DNA of 52,824 nt from Clostridia bacterium (lineage in GTDB: Bacteria > Bacillota > Clostridia > Oscillospirales > CAG-272). The notes beneath the pieces are model-generated. The model saw nothing but the letters and a program-made list of their open reading frames with translations, did not search any database and was not told where the DNA came from. Positions within the stretch are counted from its first letter, which is position 1. Every line of letters begins with the position of its first letter. Positions 42,671 through 50,790 of this stretch are shown one piece after another. The stretch is taken from NCBI GenBank assembly GCA_017482355.1, contig JAFUNJ010000009.1:229229-282052 (forward strand), written 5' to 3'. The position numbers and the translations under genes are program-made.

Positions 42671-43210
42671 TTACGCAATTATCGACTTGAGTATCTCCTC
42701 TGCCTTTTCCTTTCCGTAAAGGATCGAAACGAGCTCGGAAGAAAAGGCAAGAGCCGCGCCCATGCCTGCGGCGGTGATGATATTGCCGTCGCGGACGCAG
42801 TTTTTATCGGAAATTTCAGCGCCGACAAGCTTGCCTTCAAATCCGGGATAGCAGATAGCTTTTTTGCCCTTGAGAAGTCCGAGCTCGCCGAGAATGTACG
42901 GCGCGGCGCAGATGGCACCTATCGGGATTTCCTTGTCATAGCAAGTGCACACAAGGTCGCATACCTTCTTGCAAGCGCGGAGATTAGACGCACCGGGCAT
43001 GCCGCCGGGCAGAATTACCATATCGGGCAAAATATCGCTTATATCCGAGAGGGTAATGTCGGCGATAACGGTAACGCCGTTAGACGCCTTGACCGCCTTG
43101 TCGGAGGTAATGCTGACGGTCTTTATGTCAGCACCTGCGCGGCGGAGCATATCGACGGGAGTCATCGCCTCAACAAGCTCGAACCCGTCAGCCAAAAATT
43201 CGTATATCAT
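42671..43210 (-). CDS. DJ-1/YajL-family protein
   Basis: 179 residues. Glu14 in FELVEAMTPVD and the nucleophile Cys101 in PIGAICAAPYILGELGLL, followed by GKKAICYPGFE. The clade is that of YajL/ThiJ-like chaperone or deglycase proteins; true activity cannot be told from sequence. It follows the thymidylate kinase gene by seven bases. Confidence 0.9.
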   Translation of the reverse strand: MIYEFLADGFELVEAMTPVDMLRRAGADIKTVSITSDKAVKASNGVTVIADITLSDISDILPDMVILPGGMPGASNLRACKKVCDLVCTCYDKEIPIGAICAAPYILGELGLLKGKKAICYPGFEGKLVGAEISDKNCVRDGNIITAAGMGAALAFSSELVSILYGKEKAEEILKSIIA

Positions 43211-43217
43211 ATTTACC

Positions 43218-43877
43218 TCAATAACCGAGCGACGAGAGCACTTGCTCGGAAATTTCCTCTATAGTGAGAGGATCCTCGCCCTCGTAACAGCAGATCCTTG
43301 TCCAGTTCAGACGGTCAGACGCGTAAAGCGCCGCCTCGTAGCTCTTGTAGAGAAAGCTGCCGTCGTTTTCGTGAATATCGGTTGCGCGTCCCGTTTTTTC
43401 GGAACGGCTCTTTATAAGCTTGTAGGAAATGTCGGGGTGCATCTCAAGATATATGACTGCATCGGGAACGGGAATCCCGAGCTTGTAGAACTCATAGTCC
43501 CAAAGCCAGGAAAGAAAACCGTTCCACTGCTCCTTCGGCAGCTTTGAAAGCTGATGAACAGCGTTCGCGGTCGTGTATCTGTTTGCGATAACGACGGTGT
43601 CGGGATCGTCAATGTCCTTTTTCCAATCGGTGCGGTAGGAAAGGTATCTGTCGGCGGCGAAGAAGCTAGACGCGGCGTAGGCGTTCGTGTCCTCGGGACG
43701 CGAGCCAAGCTCGCCGTTAAGATATTTCTTTACGAAAAGCGAGCTGTCGTTTTCATAGCAGGGGAAGGAGATATATCTGACCTTAACGCCCATATCCTCA
43801 AGATGCTTTTTGAGGATCAAGCTCTGTGTTTCCTTGCCCGAGCCGTCGAGCCCGTCAATAACTATAAATCTTCCCAT
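43218..43877 (-). CDS. tmk: Thymidylate kinase family protein
   Basis: 219 residues. P-loop VIDGLDGSGKETQS at residues 6-19, DRY-type motif FFAADRYLSY, NRYTTANAVHQ, and a lid region SRSEKTGRATDIHEND. It phosphorylates dTMP to dTDP. The substrate loop (NRYTTANAVHQ) is slightly unlike standard Tmk (DRYxxSxxAYQ), placing it in a divergent clade common in clostridia. Confidence 0.88.
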   Translation of the reverse strand: MGRFIVIDGLDGSGKETQSLILKKHLEDMGVKVRYISFPCYENDSSLFVKKYLNGELGSRPEDTNAYAASSFFAADRYLSYRTDWKKDIDDPDTVVIANRYTTANAVHQLSKLPKEQWNGFLSWLWDYEFYKLGIPVPDAVIYLEMHPDISYKLIKSRSEKTGRATDIHENDGSFLYKSYEAALYASDRLNWTRICCYEGEDPLTIEEISEQVLSSLGY

Positions 43878-43878
43878 A

Positions 43879-44328
43879 TCAGTTCTTCTTGAAGCGCTCT
43901 ATAAGAGCCGCAAGCGCAAGATGATAGCTGAACGAGCCGAAGCCGGCAATGCTTCCGATGCAAACGGGAGCGATGACCGACGTATGGCGGAACTCCTCGC
44001 GTGCATGGACGTTTGACATGTGAACCTCAACAGTCGGAACCTTTACCGCCGCGATAGCATCGCGGATAGCATAGGAATAGTGAGTGAACGCGCCCGCGTT
44101 GAGAATGATACCGTCGAAGGTATCAAGGGCGCTGTGAATATAGTCGATGATGTCGCCCTCGTGGTTCGACTGGAAAAATACAGTCTCGATCCCGAGCGAC
44201 GATGCCGCCTCGGAAAGAGCAGAATTGATTTCGTCAAGGGTCGCGCTACCGTAATGAGTCGGCTCGCGCATACCGGTAAGATTAAGATTCGGGCCGTTAA
44301 GCACGAGGATCTTGTAGGAGAAGCTCAT
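43879..44328 (-). CDS. aroQ: 3-dehydroquinate dehydratase, type II
   Basis: 149 residues. [20 protein letters not shown] with catalytic Tyr26, [29 protein letters not shown], and [18 protein letters not shown] with catalytic His103. Step three of the shikimate pathway. Ribosome binding site GGAAG. It ends one base before tmk; first gene of the aroQ-tmk-DJ-1 unit. Confidence 0.96.
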   Translation of the reverse strand: MSFSYKILVLNGPNLNLTGMREPTHYGSATLDEINSALSEAASSLGIETVFFQSNHEGDIIDYIHSALDTFDGIILNAGAFTHYSYAIRDAIAAVKVPTVEVHMSNVHAREEFRHTSVIAPVCIGSIAGFGSFSYHLALAALIERFKKN

Positions 44329-44367
44329 AATAATACTTCCTTTATTACATATAATTACTCAAAATAC

Positions 44368-44396
44368 ATTATACACCAAAGCCATATAAAAGTCAA
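44368..44396 (-). promoter_or_regulatory. Promoter of aroQ
   Basis: Minus strand TTGACT (44396-44391), 17 bp, TATAAT (44373-44368). Confidence 0.8.
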
Positions 44397-44430
44397 TAGA
44401 GAGGGAATGAATCAAAAATGTCCAAATTAT

Positions 44431-44460
44431 AAAAAATTCCCCGCGGAAATCCGCGGGGAA
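44431..44460 (-). terminator. Terminator of the lipoprotein/CHAT-like operon
   Basis: TTCCCCGCGG-AAAT-CCGCGGGGAA, ten perfect pairs, followed on the minus strand by a run of six T. Confidence 0.92.
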
Positions 44461-44466
44461 GGGTGG

Positions 44467-45369
44467 TTAGTTGGCAAGCTTGGTTGTCGAACCTTTTACC
44501 AGTAGGTTTATTAGAGTTGATGGTCTATAGTAGGTTCCGTCACCTAAGTCGATTCTTTCAAACTCTGCAGCGACTGAGTAGAAGAACCCATATCCGCCAT
44601 CTTTGAGCTTTGTTATGAAAAATCCTTCTACTTCATAGCCCTCGTAGTTACCAACATCCTTATATATGCTTTTGAGCTTGTTTTCGATAGCATCAATTAC
44701 TTTTTCTTCGTCGTATACAACGTTCACGACATTTTTCAAGGAATTAAGCATACTTGAAGTAAACGATATTATATTACCGCTTGTGTCAACTGTAACCGTG
44801 AGATATTCCGAAGTTTGCAGTTGTCCGATCATTCTATCGTACGTGAATTTATACCGATTTAATTCGGCAGTGAAATCGGCAGTTACTTTATAATTGCTCA
44901 CGTCGATATGTTTGCCCGCAAACTCATCTGCTATTTTTCTGCATTCTGCCTCGCCATGCGTGTTATATTGAGGATAGGGGTTTTTAGTGTGTCTGAACGA
45001 TGTTAATTCGCCGGTATCGGCGTTAATGGTAAACTTGATATCATCCACACTATATTCATGACTAATATAGGAGGCGCCATAAGCTACATAAGAGTCTTGA
45101 TAATCTCCTATATATTTTGTGCCGTTGAATTTTACCGTATATTTTTCGGGAGCCGAGGGGTCGACGTGATCAAGCACTTTTTCCGATGACCATAACGGAT
45201 ATTCTTGCGCATGATTTCCCGAGTCGGAATTGGAATAAACTTCAAGCACAGTTAAATTGCTGAATTCTACGATTGTCTTTTGGTCTGGTGGAGTTTTAAC
45301 ACAGCTGCAGATCAATGTTGCAAGCAGTGAAATGACCATAAAACATGAGATTAATTTGATGATTTTCAT
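44467..45369 (-). CDS. Lipoprotein of unknown function (PepSY/YcdB-like segments)
   Basis: 300 residues. Signal peptide MKIIKLISCFMVISLLATLICSC with lipobox LICSC. The mature part has IKFTINADTGELTSF and LTVTVDTSGNIISF strands, each followed by helices (EAECRKIADEFAGKH, VIDAIENKLKSIYKD), the pattern of PepSY/YcdB-type domains that often inhibit or accompany secreted proteases. It lies right after the CHAT-like protease gene, so it may be that enzyme's partner or inhibitor; this is inference. Confidence 0.65.
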   Translation of the reverse strand: MKIIKLISCFMVISLLATLICSCVKTPPDQKTIVEFSNLTVLEVYSNSDSGNHAQEYPLWSSEKVLDHVDPSAPEKYTVKFNGTKYIGDYQDSYVAYGASYISHEYSVDDIKFTINADTGELTSFRHTKNPYPQYNTHGEAECRKIADEFAGKHIDVSNYKVTADFTAELNRYKFTYDRMIGQLQTSEYLTVTVDTSGNIISFTSSMLNSLKNVVNVVYDEEKVIDAIENKLKSIYKDVGNYEGYEVEGFFITKLKDGGYGFFYSVAAEFERIDLGDGTYYRPSTLINLLVKGSTTKLAN

Positions 45370-45387
45370 ACATAACTCCTTTCTATA

Positions 45388-47519
45388 TCAGCCAAGCGTT
45401 ACGTTACCGTCACCGCAGATTACTCTTGATTTTAGCCCCGTGCCGTTATAGTTACCACTATCATCTAACGCTTTACAGGCAGCCAAGACCGTACATCCGC
45501 CCTCCATTTGAGCAAAAAACTCTTTTACCCATTGATATGCCATGGTGCTATTAACTTCGTCTTCAAATCCAATAGCTACAGTTGCTCCTTGCTGCACAGC
45601 TTTATGTGGCAGATTGGGACCGTCTTCTCCGTTGAATCCAGTTTTGCAGCCAATAAATAAAACCAGCTTCATGTTGTCGATTCTAAAAGATAAATCACTA
45701 TTTTTGAAAATCAAATAGGCTGCAGGCGCACCGGAAATTTGTATGGATGTACCGCTAATAACACCGCCATATTCTTCCACAACTCCACCGTGGCTTATGC
45801 TGACAAATACATTGTTCTCGGGTGTAGTCAAATAATTACGAATGTCATCAACAGTAAATGCACCCGTATGAATTTCGCTTGTATATCCCATATTATCCAA
45901 GTGAGTTTTTACCGTAGGAAGAGGGGCACTATTGTCAACGTCTAAAGCCGCAACGCCAATTAGCTGAGCGTAGGGGTTTATGACTAATGTGAATTCGGCG
46001 GATAAACCGGTTACCTTATGGGTTGCAACTATGTTCGCTGAATAATTTTCGTCGGAATCAGATGCAATGAATGCCGCTGTTGATAAGTCCATAGTTGCAT
46101 TATTGGTATTATATCCGGAATATGTAAAATCCGTGGGTGAACTCCACAAATAATTGATGGAGCTGGGCTTGGGTGTGACTGCTTTTGTTTCTTCTGCAAA
46201 CATTGTCAGCGGTTTGAACTTAAAGCTACTTAGCATCTCTCTAAATGTGTGATGCCTTGTGTTCCCATATTCTTCCGTGCTTGCCAATCTCCAAACATAT
46301 TTGTCATACGTTAAACCTTTGAGCACCAAAAACGACGACAGAGGTGACGTTGTTACGGCACTGGTATATATCAAATAGTTTTGGGAAGCAACGTTGCGGA
46401 TCAAGAGTCCCCCTTCGTTAGCCATAGTAATTGTCCACAAATACTCATTCGATAGAGAGACCAAATTGCCGTATACAACGTCCGCGGAACTATCTGCATA
46501 AAGATACTTCTGCATATTTTCGAGCGACTGAATTGTATATTTGTTATCACCGACAGGCGTTATTTTCCATCGAATCGTATTTTCAAGATTGGCTATCAAT
46601 CCCGAAGCTCCGTCGACATCTGATGCTGTGTAGTGCAAATACTTTCCGGATGATTTGTGATTTATATAATACGTTCCGCCTGCTATTGTCATACCGCCGC
46701 TCGTTAGCGCGACGTTTTCGCTATTGCGGATTCTCCATATCTGATAACTGTCGGAAGTATACGTTGAAACGAATATGTTTCCGTCCGATGTCGTTGAGAT
46801 TCCTCCTGACGTGCCGTTCGCGTCGCCGTATGCTGTCAGTGCAAGCGACATATCGGTTCTTGGTACTATCTTAAAGCTTTCTTCACCCAGTCCGATAATA
46901 AACCAATGCTGTGCAAGCGGGTCTGTTGCGTTATATATTTGAAGATTGCTTCCGTTGCTTACGTAGCCGTTGATCTTATACAGATCAAGAACTCTACCTG
47001 TGCCGTTCGAGCTGCACATTGCACGAAGGAAATATCCTCCCGTTGACGAAACGTATTCGAGCTTGAATTTTTGATTTGTTGCCCCATCGGCATAGTCGGT
47101 TTGATAAACGTTTACGTCGTTAGCGTCCGTGCCGTTATGCACGGTGATTCTGCAAAGGATGCAGAAAACTTGCTGTTATTATTTGTAAATCGGGAAGTTG
47201 CCGTATTCAAAGAGAGACGGTTATCAACCTCTTCCCACGCGCCGTTATCGTTTTTGTAGTGTACTGCTTCCGCGTAGGACACTGCCGCAAAGCTACCGTC
47301 CGAGAGTAGGTAGTGCTTCTCAAATTCGCCGCGTCTCGATGTTTCTTCGGCAGATACGAAAATGTCGCTGTCGGATTCGGCGATTTGGACTGAGGTGTCG
47401 GTCGCTTCTCCAATGCCAACCGCATATATCGAAAACGGGGCGGCGAGCATTGAGAGCGCTAATAACAGTGTGAATAGCTTGGTTAATATTGAGCGCTTTG
47501 CTGGGGTAATGTTTTTCAT
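45388..47519 (-). pseudogene. Secreted RICIN-CHAT-like protease gene, frameshifted
   Basis: Two frames cover one gene. Frame A (47519-47112) gives a signal peptide (RSILTKLFTLLLALSMLAAPFSIYA) and a region typical of secreted clostridial proteins (YAEAVHYKNDNGAWEEVDNRL), then stops. Frame B (GTG 47142 to 45388, 584 codons) gives six QxW-like repeats (AQHWF, YQIWRI, IRWKI, YLWTI, YVWRL) of RICIN-type beta-trefoils, and a C-terminal caspase/CHAT-like domain with His451 in SISHGG and Cys499 in FIGCKTG. A -1 shift near 47145 is needed to join them. No slippery heptamer is seen. Likely a recent frameshift or a deletion joining two parts; alternatively a sequencing error. Without frame A the protease lacks a signal peptide. 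Confidence 0.7.
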
Positions 47520-47572
47520 GCTAATTTCTCCGTTAATGTGTTTTGTTTTGAAAAATACAAAAGCTCACAATG

Positions 47573-47658
47573 CGTCTCGGGCTGCCGAACGCTTGTGAAC
47601 TCACGGAGAATTTATTAAAATGAATCAGCGTGAAGCAAAGCACGGGCAGACCGAGACG
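47573..47658 (-). ncRNA. Structured leader RNA candidate upstream of the CHAT-like gene
   Basis: Arms CGTCTCGG-g-CTGCC (47573-47586) and GGCAG-a-CCGAGACG (47645-47658) pair over 13 of 14 positions and enclose 58 bases with further short complementarities (CACAA/TTGTG). It lies in a leader of about 180 bases between a consensus promoter and the start codon. I do not recognise a known riboswitch consensus. The rest of the gap (47660-47912) holds only promoters and AT-rich sequence. Confidence 0.45.
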
Positions 47659-47709
47659 ATGTTCTGTTCACCTATCATCGCGATCTCCCCCCTTCTTTAC
47701 TATATCCAT

Positions 47710-47738
47710 ATTATACCACTCCCATTATTATTTGTCAA
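47710..47738 (-). promoter_or_regulatory. Consensus promoter of the RICIN/CHAT-like gene
   Basis: Minus strand TTGACA (47738-47733), 17 bp, TATAAT (47715-47710). Confidence 0.88.
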
Positions 47739-47913
47739 CAAATATTAGCAAAAATAGGGGGAAATATTTTTATAAAATATACATATTTGGGGGCAGATGA
47801 AGACGTAATTTCGGAACCGAAAATGTATATTATTTGTAAATAAACCCGCGCCCCCTTTTCAAGAAGCAATGATTATGGTAAAATAAGGATAGAAAAGCAT
47901 TCGGGAGGACAAA

Positions 47914-48960
47914 ATGAAAAAGAAGCTGCTTGTAATTTTGATTTGCATACTTACCGTATTTTGCTTTTCCTGCTCGAGCGTCGGCTGGAAAGGACTTTAC
48001 GAGGAGGATCTGAGCGAATATCTGACTCTTGCCGACTACACGAAATTTACCTATAAAAAGCCGAACATCGAGGTTACTCAAGCCGAGGTCGACGCGCGGA
48101 TAAGTACGCTCCTTGAAGCCGCGACTACCATGGAAGAGGTCGATAAAAAGCTTGCCTCGGGAATGACGGTGTGCTTTGACCGCTTCTGTTTCATAAACGG
48201 ACAGGCGAAGCCAGAGCTTTCATTTGAGGGCGGCGTTTATTCCCTCGACGGAACGCAGTACGAAAACGAGGCGGTGAACCTGCTTCTCCCAAAGCTTGTC
48301 GGAATGAAAAAGGGCGATACCGCAACCCTCGAAATAACCCTATCCGATAATACGAAAGCGACGTACAAAGTAACAGTTCTCGCGGTTTACGAAAAGAATG
48401 TCATGACGCTTACCGACGCGGTCGCGTCGAAACTCGTTCCGGGCTGTAACACCGTTTCTGAGCTTAAGACCGAAATTCAGCGCCGAATGACTGCCGAAAA
48501 GGAGAGGGAAGCGGAAAAGAATCTCATTTCCGATCTTCGCAAGCAGCTTATTGACAAATCGACGCTTAAGCGAACTCCATACAGCTTGTACCGCGACTAC
48601 TACGAGGACAGGATGTATCTTTACGAAAAGCTTGCAAAGACGGCTTCAATGACACTTGAGGAATATCTCGAAAAGTGTACCGATATGACCTACGAGGAGC
48701 TCGAGGAAGCCGTGGGCGAAGCCGCGTCTGACGACGTAAAGGAAACGCTCGTGCTTTATTCGGTCGTGAAGAAAGAAAATATTTCTTCAACGAAGGAGGA
48801 AATATCTAAGTTTGCCGAGAAGATGGCGAGCGAATCGGAAGGTATTTTTGAGAGCGGGGAGGAGTATCTTTCCTACTACGGGGAGAACGCCGTCAAAGAC
48901 GAATATCTCTGGTCGAAGGTCATGGAGATCGTGCTTTCGGAAGCAAAATCGGTTGAGTAA
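47914..48960 (+). CDS. Trigger-factor-like chaperone lipoprotein
   Basis: 348 residues. Lipobox FCFSC at about Cys20, EDLSEYLTLADYTKFTYKKP and an N-terminal helical arm, an FKBP-like middle (GMTVCFDRFCFINGQ ... LVGMKKGDTATLEITL), and the helical trigger-factor C-terminal chaperone region (ELKTEIQRRMTAEKEREAEKNL ... SMTLEEYLEKCTDMTYEEL). So it is an extracytoplasmic relative of trigger factor, probably helping fold exported proteins. GGGAGGA precedes the ATG. Confidence 0.8.
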   Translation: MKKKLLVILICILTVFCFSCSSVGWKGLYEEDLSEYLTLADYTKFTYKKPNIEVTQAEVDARISTLLEAATTMEEVDKKLASGMTVCFDRFCFINGQAKPELSFEGGVYSLDGTQYENEAVNLLLPKLVGMKKGDTATLEITLSDNTKATYKVTVLAVYEKNVMTLTDAVASKLVPGCNTVSELKTEIQRRMTAEKEREAEKNLISDLRKQLIDKSTLKRTPYSLYRDYYEDRMYLYEKLAKTASMTLEEYLEKCTDMTYEELEEAVGEAASDDVKETLVLYSVVKKENISSTKEEISKFAEKMASESEGIFESGEEYLSYYGENAVKDEYLWSKVMEIVLSEAKSVE

Positions 48961-48989
48961 ATCCTACATTATATTATAAGGGGATTTTT

Positions 48990-49649
48990 ATGAGTAAGAA
49001 AAAGGTGCTGACCGTTGTCGGTAAGGCGGTGAAGATAATAGCAATAATCGCCGTCTGCATAGGTATACTTGTCGGCGGCGCGTTTGCGGTGACGAACGGA
49101 ATCGTCGTCGTGACCGGCAATAGCAGAATCGTGTCGGCGGAGAGGGCGGCGAAGCTTGAAGATGTCGACTGCATTCTCGTTCTCGGATGCCGAGTTTATT
49201 CAAACGAGCCGAGCGTGATGCTCCGCGACAGAGTCATGCAGGGCATTGAGCTTTATAAGCTCGGCGCGTCGGAGACGGTGTTTATGACAGGCGACAGCCG
49301 TGACCGCTATTACGATGAAACGGGAGTGATGTCGCGTCTCGCTGTGGAAAACGGAGTGCCTGAAGAAAACATAGTCACGGACCGTTACGGTCTTAGCACC
49401 TACGACAGCATTTTCCGCGCCGCAAAGGTTTACGGATATAAGAAGATAATCATCGTGACGCAGGAGTATCACCTCACTCGAGCGCTCTATATCGCAAAGC
49501 AGTTCGGTATCGAGGCATACGGCGTCGCGTCCGACGCGCGCGATTACGAAGGACAGTTCAACCGCGACGTGCGCGAGATCGCCGCGAGAAGTAAGGACTT
49601 CTTATATTGTATATTAAAGCCCGAGCCGGAATACGGACGGGAGAAATAA
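48990..49649 (+). CDS. SanA/YdcF-family membrane protein (DUF218)
   Basis: 219 residues. One N-terminal membrane helix (about 12-38), then the DUF218 fold: DCILVLGCRVYSNEPSVMLRDRV, VFMTGDSRDRYYDE, NIVTDRYGLSTYDSIFRAAKVYG and IIVTQEYHLTRALYIA. E. coli SanA affects envelope permeability and vancomycin resistance at high temperature. AAGGGG ribosome binding site. Possibly cotranscribed with the trigger-factor-like gene. Confidence 0.9.
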   Translation: MSKKKVLTVVGKAVKIIAIIAVCIGILVGGAFAVTNGIVVVTGNSRIVSAERAAKLEDVDCILVLGCRVYSNEPSVMLRDRVMQGIELYKLGASETVFMTGDSRDRYYDETGVMSRLAVENGVPEENIVTDRYGLSTYDSIFRAAKVYGYKKIIIVTQEYHLTRALYIAKQFGIEAYGVASDARDYEGQFNRDVREIAARSKDFLYCILKPEPEYGREK

Positions 49650-49666
49650 AAAAACGGGAATTTCGC

Positions 49667-49733
49667 TTCGCGAATATGCCCTCGCCCTACGCCTGACAAG
49701 CGAGCTTGTCGATCTACGGGCGGGGTATGCGAA
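49667..49733. repeat. Intergenic palindromic element
   Basis: Outer arms TTCGC / GCGAA with GCCC-rich inner complementarity (CTCGCCCTACG against CTACGGGCGGGG) and a perfect central hairpin GACAAGC-CGA-GCTTGTC at 49694-49710. No coding potential; cruciform or REP-like element after the SanA-like gene. Confidence 0.5.
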
Positions 49734-49779
49734 CTCGGCGCGCCGCATTTTGCGCGACGCGCATGTGTCGATCGGATTA

Positions 49780-49839
49780 TTGGGAGTGCCAAAGAAAAAG
49801 GTCTGCTCGAAAGCAGACCTTTTTCTTTGGCACTCCCAA
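49780..49839. terminator. Perfect 28-bp-arm palindrome, bidirectional terminator fused to a tRNA 3' end
   Basis: Arms 49780-49807 and 49812-49839 are perfectly complementary around CGAA. The inner part (AAAAAGGTCTGCT / AGCAGACCTTTTT) is a classic terminator in both directions. The outer part repeats the tRNA acceptor end TTGGGAGTGCCA in both orientations. Confidence 0.9.
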
Positions 49840-49871
49840 CGGGAATCGAACCCATAACTAACCCTTAGGAG
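49828..49871 (-). tRNA. 3' fragment of a tRNA-Arg(CCT)-like gene (probable attachment-site remnant)
   Basis: On the minus strand: anticodon loop CTCCTAA (49871-49865), 3' anticodon stem GGGTT, T-arm ATGGG-TTCGATT-CCCGT, acceptor TGGGAGT, then G and CCA at 49830-49828. The 5' half is missing: the bases before the loop (GGTAT) do not pair with GGGTT, and no ACTCCCA/GCTCCCA acceptor strand is found within 150 bases. Breakage exactly at the anticodon loop is the usual core of tyrosine-recombinase att sites. Confidence 0.6.
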
Positions 49872-49967
49872 ATACCGATGGAAACGAAAACGGTGTCCCC
49901 GGTAATACCTAAAAATCCTTTGCTGTCAGGGGATTTTTAAGGATAAAGTGTTATTCTGTATTACGCC

Positions 49968-50085
49968 GTTACCGCTAATATTATGTTATTTTAAGTCGTC
50001 CGATTAGCAAGCAATTAGCAAAAGCTATAATTTTAGGGTGGTGATAATAGGCGTGTATTATGTTATGGTGTTATCGCTAATATTA
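49968..50085. repeat. Direct repeats beside the tRNA remnant
   Basis: GTTAYCGCTAATATTA occurs at 49968-49983 and 50070-50085, and ATTAGCAA occurs twice at 50003-50010 and 50014-50021. They lie on the island side of the tRNA fragment. No gene is seen in 49872-50118. They could be integrase arm-type sites; inference. Confidence 0.45.
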
Positions 50086-50118
50086 AGCTGTACTTGCTTT
50101 GGAAATTTATATTGTCTT

Positions 50119-50790
50119 TCACTCAACCTTATATTGCATACACGGTCTGCCACCGGTTTCGTAATTCATTTCACCGACTACTCTACCCGATTCAGAAATA
50201 TAATTCATATATCTGCGCACGGTTACGCCCGTAAGATTTACCTTTTCGGCAATTTCGTCACCGGTAAACCAACGGTTCGTATTAGCTTTCAAATACTCCA
50301 TAATCAGTTCAAGCGTTTTTTCCTGAATCCCTTTCGGATAAAGATCATCGCTTTTCTTTCGAGCGTTATCGATAATATGGTCAACGTTTTTTTGGTTTAA
50401 CGTTTCGATATCCTTAAGCGCATTATTCTGTGCGATATATTTTTCAAGTGCCATCTGAAAGCGGTCAAAGGTAAAGGGCTTTACAAGATAATCCACAATA
50501 CCAAGGTGTAAAGCTTCTTCCAAGGACTCACGCTCATTTGCCGCCGTTACCATAATGGCATCCACGGTGATTTGTTTGTTACGGATTTGTCGGAGCGTTT
50601 CAAAGCCGTCCATTTTGGGCATAAACACATCCAAAATCAAGAGATCTACCGTGTTGTTTTCAAGGAAATCAAGAGCACTCAGACCGTCATTACATTTACC
50701 GACAATTTCAAAGTTCTTGTTTCTCTTTATGTATTGTTCGTTTATCATTGCGACCATCGGGTCGTCTTCTACGATCAAAACCTTATACAT
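50119..50790 (-). CDS. CitB/DcuR-family response regulator
   Basis: 223 residues. Receiver domain with acidic pocket VEDD (9-10), phospho-acceptor Asp54 in LLILDVFMPKMDG and YLVKPF. The C-terminal helix-turn-helix (RWFTGDEIAEKVNLTGVTVRRYMNYI) ends in GGRPCMQYKV, typical of CitB/DcuR/DpiA. ATG 50790 with AAGGAG seven bases upstream is preferred over ATG 50796. It overlaps the kinase gene end by eight bases. It should activate uptake or metabolism genes for C4-dicarboxylates or citrate. Confidence 0.93.
   Translation of the reverse strand: MYKVLIVEDDPMVAMINEQYIKRNKNFEIVGKCNDGLSALDFLENNTVDLLILDVFMPKMDGFETLRQIRNKQITVDAIMVTAANERESLEEALHLGIVDYLVKPFTFDRFQMALEKYIAQNNALKDIETLNQKNVDHIIDNARKKSDDLYPKGIQEKTLELIMEYLKANTNRWFTGDEIAEKVNLTGVTVRRYMNYISESGRVVGEMNYETGGRPCMQYKVE

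Noticed and set aside
47112-47519. Programmed -1 frameshift in the RICIN/CHAT-like gene
   Set aside because: No X-XXY-YYZ slippery heptamer or downstream structure at the junction.
49828-49950. Intact tRNA gene on the minus strand
   Set aside because: No 5' acceptor strand, D-arm or 5' anticodon stem found upstream of the CTCCTAA loop.
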